Shown here piece by piece: positions 30,667 to 37,072 of a DNA stretch of 37,072 nucleotides. This DNA comes from an uncultured Eubacteriales bacterium. Lineage in GTDB: Bacteria > Bacillota > Clostridia > Oscillospirales > Acutalibacteraceae. Position 1 is the first letter of the stretch; the number at the start of each line of letters is the position of its first letter. The stretch is taken from the NCBI GenBank assembly GCA_934667845.1, contig CAKUMQ010000023.1:1-37072 (forward strand), in the 5' to 3' direction. Made by a program: the position numbers and the translations under genes. The notes beneath the pieces are model-generated. The model searched no databases. It was not told the origin of the DNA and saw only the letters and a program-made list of their open reading frames with translations.

Positions 30667-33237
30667 ATGAGACGAATCGGATGCGGACTGCTTGCCGCGC
30701 TGTGTCTGCTGCTGCCGCTGTGCGGCTGCGGCAGCGCGCCGGCGGACGGCGGGACGGCGGAAAAGGAGCGGGACGCGGGCTTTTCGCTGTGGGAGCCTGA
30801 GGAGGCGCCCGCAGAGGGGGAGCTGGCGGCTGCGCTTGAAAACGACCGCTATACGCTGCTTGCCGAGCCCGAAACGGGAGAATTTGCCGTGACCGACCGC
30901 CAAACGGGGCAGACGCTGTATGCCGACCCCCGCCGCGGCGAGGAGCTGGACACGGAGGAGGAAACGGTCGGCGGGCTGCTCTCGCCGCTGGTGCTGCATT
31001 ACTGCGACCGGCTGCAAAAGCAGGCGAGCTACAATGTATTTGACGACTGCCTTGCCTATGACGGGCAGGTGCAGGTCATGACCGACGGCAAAACGCTGCG
31101 GATCCTGTATACGCTCGGCAAGGACAACGAAAAGATGCTGCTGCCGCAGACGCTGACCGTCGAGGCGTATGAGACGTATACCGGGGCGCTGTCCGGCGCG
31201 GAAAATCGCGCCGTCACGCAGAATTACCGTCTGCTGACGACGGCGGAGATGACAAACGGGGTCGCCGACCCCTATCTCGACAAGGATGCCTTTCTGAAGG
31301 ACTACCCCGCGCTGCGGGAGCGCGATCTGTATGTGCTGCGCGACATCAGCGACGCGAAAAAGAAGCGGGTGTCGGCGGCGCTCGTCGCGGCGGGGCTGAC
31401 CTATGACGATGTGCTAAAGCAGCGGGAGCTGTCCGGCATGACCTATACGGACGATTCGGTGAAATTCGAGGTGCCGCTGGACATTACGCTGACGGCGGAG
31501 GGCTTCACGGCGGCGGTCGATCCGACGGGCATCCGCGCGTCGAAGGGCTGCACCGTCCTGACGCTTGAGCTGCTGCCCGGTCTCGGCGCGACGGCAAAGG
31601 CGGGGCGCTTTTTCGTGCCGGACGGCACGGGGGCGGAGATCCCGTTTCAGACCGCCGCCACCGCCGCCTATTCCCAGCGGGTCTACGGCGAGGACGGCAG
31701 CCGCATACGCGCGTCGTCGGCACAGGGCGAAACGCCGGTCATCCTCCCCTGCTATGCCATGACGGGGGAAAACGGCACGCTGTTTGCGGATATCACCTCC
31801 GGGGCGGCTGCCGCCGCGGTATGGGCGGTACCGGCGGGAGGGCTCAACCGCTTTGCCCGCGCGGGCTTCACCTTTACCGTGACGGATTCCGACAGCCGCG
31901 AGGAAAACGCCGACGCCGGTTCTGTGGAGGCGTTTCTGCCCGCCAAGCGGTCGGAGACGGCGCGGCTTGCGGTGCGCTACCGTTTTTCCGCCAGGGAGGA
32001 GACCTATGCCGGGCTGGCGGTCGCCTACCGCGCGCAGCTGACCGCTGACGGGGTGCTGACCCGCCGGGAGACGGGTACGGCGGGCTTTATGCTCGACCTC
32101 TACGGCATGATGCAGAAGGAGGACAACATACTCGGCGTTCCGGTGACGAAAAATGTGCCGCTGACCACCTTTGCGCAGGCGGAGGAGATCCTCACGGCGC
32201 TGCGGGCGGACGGGGTCGACGGCATCCGCGTGCGCTATCTCGGCATGGGAAACGGCGGGCTGCAAAACCGGCTTGCGGACGCGCTGCGGCCGGAATCGTG
32301 CCTCGGCGGCGCCCGCGGCTTTGCGGCGCTGTGCGATCACGCCGCGGCGGCCGGGGTGACGCTGTATCCCGATCTGCCGGTCGGCACGGTCAGCCGCGAC
32401 GGGTGGTTCGACGGCTTTAAAAAGAGCCGCGACGTCTGCCGTCTGTGCAGCGGTCAGCTGGCGGTGCAGTCGGCGATCGACCCCGTGGACGGCGGGAAAA
32501 CGGGGCAAAACCCCTGCTATACCGTGTCGGCTTTGTCGCTGCGCGGGCTGACTGCCCGCTTAACGGACGATCTGCGCGGCAATACGGCGGCGGTGTCCTT
32601 TTCGACGGCGGGACGGGTGCTGGATTCCGATTTTGACCGCCGCCGCTTTTCCTCCCGCGTGGACGCGGCGGACGCCGTTTCGGCGCTGCTCGCCGCCGTG
32701 TCGGATGCGGGCGTGCGGGTCATGGCGGACACGGGGCACCTGTATGCCCTGCGCGATGCCGATACGGTCGTGGGGCTGCCTGCGGGCAGCAGCGGCTTTG
32801 CGGCGGAGAGCCGCTGCGTGCCGTTTGCCCAGATCGTGCTCAGCGGCTCGGTCGATTACGCCATGCGGGCGTTCAATGGCACGGGCAGCGAAAAGCAGGA
32901 GCGGCTGCGCGCCGTGGAGACGGGGGCGCTGCCGTATTACCGGCTGATGTATGCGGACAATGTCGTGCTGAAAAATTCGGCATATGAAGCGCTCGGCTCG
33001 GTGTCGTTTGCCGTGTGGCGGCAGAGCGCCGCCGAGGCGTATGCGGAGGTGTCCGCGGCGCTGTCCGCCGTGCGCGGCGCGCAGATCACCGACCACCGGT
33101 ATCTGACCGGGCAGGTGACCTGCACGGTGTATGACAACGGCATATCGGTCTATGTCAATTACGGACAGACAGCGTATACGGCGGACGGGCTGACCGTGCC
33201 CGCCGGGGGCTATACGGTGAAAGGAGGGGCGTCATGA
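30667..33237 (+). CDS. DUF5696-like lipoprotein, possible TIM-barrel glycoside hydrolase-like protein
   Basis: An 856-residue lipoprotein (lipobox LCGC, Cys21) of unknown function that I place in DUF5696 from its length, context and pattern. The N-terminal half is beta-rich (YTLLAEPETGEFAVTDRQTG). The C-terminal half looks like a TIM barrel: GVDGIRVRYLGMGNGG, then GVTLYPDLPVG (about 565), RVMADTGHLYAL and VPFAQIVLSGSVDYAMRAFN. It ends with a beta-sandwich (ISVYVNYGQTAY, then TVPAGGYTV), as in many glycosidases. A catalytic role is inference; no catalytic pair can be named. Its stop overlaps the next permease as ATGA. Confidence 0.78.
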   Translation: MRRIGCGLLAALCLLLPLCGCGSAPADGGTAEKERDAGFSLWEPEEAPAEGELAAALENDRYTLLAEPETGEFAVTDRQTGQTLYADPRRGEELDTEEETVGGLLSPLVLHYCDRLQKQASYNVFDDCLAYDGQVQVMTDGKTLRILYTLGKDNEKMLLPQTLTVEAYETYTGALSGAENRAVTQNYRLLTTAEMTNGVADPYLDKDAFLKDYPALRERDLYVLRDISDAKKKRVSAALVAAGLTYDDVLKQRELSGMTYTDDSVKFEVPLDITLTAEGFTAAVDPTGIRASKGCTVLTLELLPGLGATAKAGRFFVPDGTGAEIPFQTAATAAYSQRVYGEDGSRIRASSAQGETPVILPCYAMTGENGTLFADITSGAAAAAVWAVPAGGLNRFARAGFTFTVTDSDSREENADAGSVEAFLPAKRSETARLAVRYRFSAREETYAGLAVAYRAQLTADGVLTRRETGTAGFMLDLYGMMQKEDNILGVPVTKNVPLTTFAQAEEILTALRADGVDGIRVRYLGMGNGGLQNRLADALRPESCLGGARGFAALCDHAAAAGVTLYPDLPVGTVSRDGWFDGFKKSRDVCRLCSGQLAVQSAIDPVDGGKTGQNPCYTVSALSLRGLTARLTDDLRGNTAAVSFSTAGRVLDSDFDRRRFSSRVDAADAVSALLAAVSDAGVRVMADTGHLYALRDADTVVGLPAGSSGFAAESRCVPFAQIVLSGSVDYAMRAFNGTGSEKQERLRAVETGALPYYRLMYADNVVLKNSAYEALGSVSFAVWRQSAAEAYAEVSAALSAVRGAQITDHRYLTGQVTCTVYDNGISVYVNYGQTAYTADGLTVPAGGYTVKGGAS

Positions 33238-34154
33238 GACGGCAGCAGTTTATCGGATTGAAGCGGCGGCAGGCCATGGCGGGCTATGTCTTTCTGGCGC
33301 CGATCATCATCGGGCTTGTGTGGCTGTTTCTGCCCGCCCTGCTTCAGGCGTGGCAGTACAGCGTCAGCGATATCCGCATGACGGCGGAGGGCATCGAGCT
33401 GACGCCGATCGGGCTGGAAAACTACCGGGACATCCTGTTTGTCAACCAGTCCGCCCCCTATCTGCTCGATTCCCTGCGCACCATGGCGGTGCAGGTGCCG
33501 GTCATCATTATTTTCAGCTTTTTCCTGTCGAATGTGCTCAACCAGCAGTTTTTCGGACGCAATACGGCGCGCGCCGTGTTTTTCCTGCCGGTCATCATGG
33601 CGGCGGGCGTGCTGACCCAGCTGGAATCGGGCAACCGCATCAACGAGCTGTATACCGAGGGAGCGCGGCTGGATACCGGCATGGCGGCGGGCGCGGTGTA
33701 CAACTATCAGAACTTAAAGACCTTGCTCGCGGAGTCGGAGCTGAACCAGACGCTGGTCTCGGTGGTGCTGTATGCCATCGACAGCCTTTACAGCGTCGTC
33801 ACGTCGTCGGGCGTGCAGGTGCTGATCTTTCTGGCGGGGCTGCAGTCCATCTCGCCGTCCCTGTATGAAGCTGCTAAAGTGGAGGGCGCAAACGGCTGGA
33901 TCTGCTTCTGGAAGATCTCGTTTCCGATGATCAGTCCGCTGATCATGGTCAACGTGGTGTATACGATGATGGACAGCTTTACCCGCTATGACAATGCCGC
34001 GATGGCGTATATCCGCGTGTTTCTCTACGGCAACTCGCGGTATTCCTATGCCACGGCGCTGTCGATCCTGTATATCGGCGTCGTGGCGGTGGTCCTCGGC
34101 ATCACCTATCTCCTGCTTGACCGGATGATGGTGTACCGGGACCGGGCGTCGTGA
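33234..34154 (+). CDS. Sugar ABC transporter permease (MalF type), second pair
   Basis: Membrane subunit of a second carbohydrate importer, 306 residues. A core of six helices includes the EAA loop SLYEAAKVEGANGWICFWKI followed by SFPMISPLI. The long loop between helices (GNRINELYTEGARLDTGMAA) is unusual compared with the first-pair permease. It starts within the stop of the DUF5696-like gene (ATGA). It is clearly a different paralogue from 26741-27637. Confidence 0.9.
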   Translation: MRRQQFIGLKRRQAMAGYVFLAPIIIGLVWLFLPALLQAWQYSVSDIRMTAEGIELTPIGLENYRDILFVNQSAPYLLDSLRTMAVQVPVIIIFSFFLSNVLNQQFFGRNTARAVFFLPVIMAAGVLTQLESGNRINELYTEGARLDTGMAAGAVYNYQNLKTLLAESELNQTLVSVVLYAIDSLYSVVTSSGVQVLIFLAGLQSISPSLYEAAKVEGANGWICFWKISFPMISPLIMVNVVYTMMDSFTRYDNAAMAYIRVFLYGNSRYSYATALSILYIGVVAVVLGITYLLLDRMMVYRDRAS

Positions 34155-34173
34155 ACGGAAGGGAGTGTGGAAA

Positions 34174-35091
34174 ATGACGGCTTTCCGTGACCGCGGCAGC
34201 CTCGCGCGGCGGCTTCGCCGCCCGGAATTCTGGGGCGGGCTGCTCTGGAGCGTTGTACGCGCCGTAATTCTGATCGGGCTGGGCTTTATGATCTGCTATC
34301 CGATCCTGATCAAATTTGTCACCTGCTTCATGTCGTCCGACGACCTGATCAACCCCACCGTCAAGCTGATCCCGCAGGAGGGCAGCACGGCGCTTCTGCG
34401 GCAGGTGTATGTGCAGATGGACTACTGGCGCACCTTTGCCGCCACGGCGGCGCTGTCGCTGCTGACGGCGACGGCGCAGGTGGCGGTCAGCGCCCTGGCG
34501 GGCTACGGGCTGGCGCGCTTCCGCTTCCGCGGACGCGGGCTGCTGTTTGCGCTGATCCTGGCGGTGCTGCTGGTGCCGCCCTCGACCATTCTGACGCCGC
34601 TGTATGTGCGGTTCAACTATATGAACCTGTTCGGCATCCGGTTTTCGCTCATCAACACCTACTGGCCGTTTGTGCTGATGTCGCTGACGGGGCTGGGGCT
34701 GAAAAACGGGCTGTACATCTACCTTGTGCGGCAGTTTTTCCGCGGCATGCCCGACGAGCTGGAGGAATCCGCCTATATCGACGGCGCGGGTCCCTTCCGC
34801 GCGTTTCGCTCGGTCATGCTGCCCAACGCCCGCAACATTCTGCTGGTCACGTTTATTTTCTCGCTGACCTGGCAGTGGACGGACAACGCGATCACACCGA
34901 TGTTTCTGCCGAATCTGAACGTGTTTGCCACCGTGGTGCACGGGCTGTCGCCCGACTACACCAACGCCATCCAGCAGGGGGCGATCAACAGCATTGCCGC
35001 CCTGCTGATCATGGCGCCGCTTCTGGTGATCTACCTGTTTTTGCAGCGGCGGATCATCCAGGGCGTCGAATCCAGCGGCATCGTCGGCTGA
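34174..35091 (+). CDS. Sugar ABC transporter permease (MalG type), second pair
   Basis: Second membrane subunit of the second importer, about 305 residues. The EAA loop is ELEESAYIDGAGPFRAFRSV followed by MLPNARNI. The ATG at 34174 is preferred because AAGGGAG lies about nine bases upstream; a GTG at 34165 directly abuts that site. It pairs with 33234-34154. The GxGYxYP lipoprotein gene begins 37 bases after the stop. Confidence 0.9.
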   Translation: MTAFRDRGSLARRLRRPEFWGGLLWSVVRAVILIGLGFMICYPILIKFVTCFMSSDDLINPTVKLIPQEGSTALLRQVYVQMDYWRTFAATAALSLLTATAQVAVSALAGYGLARFRFRGRGLLFALILAVLLVPPSTILTPLYVRFNYMNLFGIRFSLINTYWPFVLMSLTGLGLKNGLYIYLVRQFFRGMPDELEESAYIDGAGPFRAFRSVMLPNARNILLVTFIFSLTWQWTDNAITPMFLPNLNVFATVVHGLSPDYTNAIQQGAINSIAALLIMAPLLVIYLFLQRRIIQGVESSGIVG

Positions 35092-35128
35092 CGGCGATAA
35101 CAATATGGCTATGAGAGGAAGCGATACC

Positions 35129-37072
35129 ATGACATGCAGGAAAAAACGCGGGGCGGCGCTGTGCCTGGCCGTGCTGCTGCTGTGCGGCGCGGCGGCATGC
35201 GACCGCACGCCGGCGGAGAGCGGGGACGGTTCGGCTGCGGAGAGCGCCGTTTCGACTGCGCCGCAGGAGAGCGGCGACAGCGCCCCCGCCGACGGGAGCG
35301 ATCCCGCCGCCCCGACCGCGCCGGACAGTTCTTCGCAGAGCCGGAGCGACGGATCCGGCACGACAAAGCGGACATCCGGTGTGTCCGGAACCGGGAGCAA
35401 GCCGGTGTCCACAACGACAAAGGGAGGAACCAAAACGGTGAAATTCAGTGATCTGAAGCTCGACGATCTGTCGGCGCTGACCGAGCTGCCGGACGCGGAC
35501 AGCGGCAAAAACGGCACGCTGTACCTGATCGATTCCGAAAACATGCAGCAGCGGCTGCCGAATATGTCCCTGTTCTATGACGCGCTCAAATTTACCGTCA
35601 GCCTGCAGGGACTGGAAAACCGCAGCGGCGTGTCCGTGTATATCAAGGACGCGAAGTCCGAGCTGTGGCTGACGCTGATGCGCGCCTATTCCGACGGTCT
35701 GCTCTACGGCAAGAAGATCGTGACGCTGCGCACGATCGATGCCGTGATCGACAAGCTCGGCGACCGCATTAAAGCGCACGGCATCGTGCTGTGGGATCCC
35801 GAGCAGCCGTTTCTGTCCAACATCGCGACCAACGTCTGCGGTGTCGAGGGCTATCTGCCCGTTATGGCGAGCGACGACGAGGACAGCCTGCACCAGAAGC
35901 TCATCGAAAAATACGGCAAGTCGATCGTGAAGCTCGATCTGCGCGGGCGCTTCACCGGCAAGGCGGGCACGAAGATCTGGGATACCTCCCTTTCCTCCGT
36001 CGGCTCCGCCAAGTGCGACGCCTATCTCTGGGCGATGGAGAAATATGTCAAGACCGGCAGGACGAGCAAGGACTACATCGCCTATATGACCGACTACTGG
36101 CCGCTGTCCTCCAAGGGCAACGGGAAGTTCCTCGATAACTCGGTCTATGAGACCTATCTGCCGAGCCAGGACTATGTGGTGCAAAACCGCATCTTCACCT
36201 TTGACCTGTCCGTGTTCAAAAACGAGCCGGTCAACGACGACCCGGGGCAGAAGACCGGCACGGATTTTGCGACGCTGACCCGGCTGCTGCAATACCAGTA
36301 TGACCGCAACGGCGGCAAATTCTCCCGCTGCATCGGCTTCCCGCCCTTCCCCTATAAGTATAAGGGCGACCGCCCCGGCGTCAACGACGACGTCATGCTT
36401 GAGTGGACGTCGGTCGAGGTCATGACCGCCTATAACATCTCGCTGGAGGCGGACTGCCCCGGTCCCTCCTCCCTCTACAACGCCTCGGTATTTTCCAAGC
36501 ATACGCCGCAGGTGAAGCGGACGCAGGCGGCGCGGCGCAAAAAGGCGCTGTCCTCGCTGCCGAAGTATGAGGACAACACCTATTATCTCTATATCTTCAT
36601 GGGCGACTACGACGCCGCCTCCTGGACCTATTACAGCGCCGTGAACATCTGGAAAGACAAAGCGCGCGGCAAGCTGCCGCTGGCGTGGGCGTTCAACCCA
36701 AACCTCAGCGACCGGCTGCCGCTGATGTGGGATTATTTCTATGCGACCGCGACGGACAACGACTACTTTATCGCGGGCGATTCCGGTGCGGGCTATATCA
36801 ACCCGAATCTGCTGCTCGAGGGCAAGCGCAAGCATTCGACGCTGCCCGACGGGCTGGCGGCGTGGGCGGAATTCTGCACGAAATGGTATAAACAGTGCGA
36901 TATCACGGTCACGGGCATGATCTTAGACGGCAACAACGGCTATGCCGGCGAGCGGGTGCTGGGGGCGTATACGGCGTTTTCGCCGGACGGCATCGGCGTG
37001 TGGAACTGGCCGAACAAGGATTCCGGGCTGTCCGTCGTCGGCGGCACGGGCGTATCCGGCATGGGACAGAAC
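35129..37072 (+). CDS. GxGYxYP-family lipoprotein (putative glycoside hydrolase), 3' end outside window
   Basis: The open frame runs to the window edge (648 codons) without a stop, so it is partial. It starts with a lipoprotein signal peptide (Cys24 after CGAAA) and a Ser/Thr/Gly-rich linker of about 75 residues. The N-terminal domain has TVSLQGLENRSGVSVYI, typical of the GxGYxYP N-terminal region, and GYLPV. The motif GAGYINP (553-559) matches GxGYxYP except for Asn in place of the second Tyr; upstream WDYFYATATDNDYFIAGDSG fits the family. The family is called putative glycoside hydrolase, with activity unproven as far as I know. GAGGAAG supports ATG 35129; in-frame ATGs at 35105 and 35111 are less likely. 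Confidence 0.85.
   Translation, partial: MTCRKKRGAALCLAVLLLCGAAACDRTPAESGDGSAAESAVSTAPQESGDSAPADGSDPAAPTAPDSSSQSRSDGSGTTKRTSGVSGTGSKPVSTTTKGGTKTVKFSDLKLDDLSALTELPDADSGKNGTLYLIDSENMQQRLPNMSLFYDALKFTVSLQGLENRSGVSVYIKDAKSELWLTLMRAYSDGLLYGKKIVTLRTIDAVIDKLGDRIKAHGIVLWDPEQPFLSNIATNVCGVEGYLPVMASDDEDSLHQKLIEKYGKSIVKLDLRGRFTGKAGTKIWDTSLSSVGSAKCDAYLWAMEKYVKTGRTSKDYIAYMTDYWPLSSKGNGKFLDNSVYETYLPSQDYVVQNRIFTFDLSVFKNEPVNDDPGQKTGTDFATLTRLLQYQYDRNGGKFSRCIGFPPFPYKYKGDRPGVNDDVMLEWTSVEVMTAYNISLEADCPGPSSLYNASVFSKHTPQVKRTQAARRKKALSSLPKYEDNTYYLYIFMGDYDAASWTYYSAVNIWKDKARGKLPLAWAFNPNLSDRLPLMWDYFYATATDNDYFIAGDSGAGYINPNLLLEGKRKHSTLPDGLAAWAEFCTKWYKQCDITVTGMILDGNNGYAGERVLGAYTAFSPDGIGVWNWPNKDSGLSVVGGTGVSGMGQN

Noticed and set aside
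35054..36835. A 593-codon minus-strand open frame near the right end
   Set aside because: It is the antisense shadow of the GxGYxYP lipoprotein gene, which has a signal peptide, ribosome binding site and family motifs.

Overview
The window looks like chromosomal DNA of a GC-rich low-copy Bacillota, most likely a gut-type Clostridia (Oscillospiraceae/Ruminococcaceae-like). This is an inference from the lipoprotein-type solute-binding proteins, strong AGGAGG-type ribosome binding sites, TTGACA/TATAAT promoters with 17-bp spacers, a sortase-type NPDTG anchor, and dispersed CTCCCCTGTGCAAGGGGAG-type palindromes. No rRNA, tRNA, CRISPR array, phage or transposase gene was seen.

Left part (1-12.4 kb): three amino-acid-type ABC transport operons. 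On the minus strand is a COG2984/COG4120/COG1101-type set (binding protein, permease, ATPase; 2944 down to 138), the TrpXYZ-like family. Divergent from it is a complete branched-chain amino acid set livJ-livH-livM-livG-livF (3644-8461). Its roughly 400-nt leader has a strong promoter, a small ORF rich in Ile/Leu/Val codons, one clear terminator and a pair of mutually exclusive hairpins. A convergent, repeat-packed 700-bp gap separates liv from a minus-strand polar amino acid (glnHPQ-like) operon whose binding protein appears circularly permuted. A lone acyl carrier protein gene follows on the plus strand.

Middle part (12.4-17.1 kb): minus-strand housekeeping and metabolic genes, namely a Gfo/Idh/MocA oxidoreductase with a sugar isomerase-like TIM barrel, then ftsH translationally coupled to an HdeD/DUF308 membrane protein.

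Right part (17.3 kb to the end): a carbohydrate-use locus, all on the plus strand. It begins with a GH28-like beta-helix protein and an overlapping LacI-family regulator, with a perfect 20-bp palindrome between them. Then comes a long probable operon: a wall-anchored surface protein, a family-1 solute-binding lipoprotein, a large fusion of two carbohydrate-binding-like modules with a second solute-binding domain, a MalF/MalG-type permease pair, an NHL/TPR membrane-anchored protein, a Yip1-family membrane protein, a DUF5696-like lipoprotein, a second permease pair, and a GxGYxYP-family lipoprotein cut by the window end. No ATPase is encoded with these sugar transporters, so they probably share an MsmK-type ATPase from elsewhere. 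The NHL/Yip1/DUF5696 block embedded between two permease pairs is the best candidate here for an uncharacterised multi-part glycan uptake system.

Two dispersed repeat families run through the gaps. One is a roughly 50-bp CCTACTTTCTTTTT stem-loop (five copies) that abuts, or even supplies, stop codons. The other is the CTCCCCTGTGCAAGGGGAG family (four copies).
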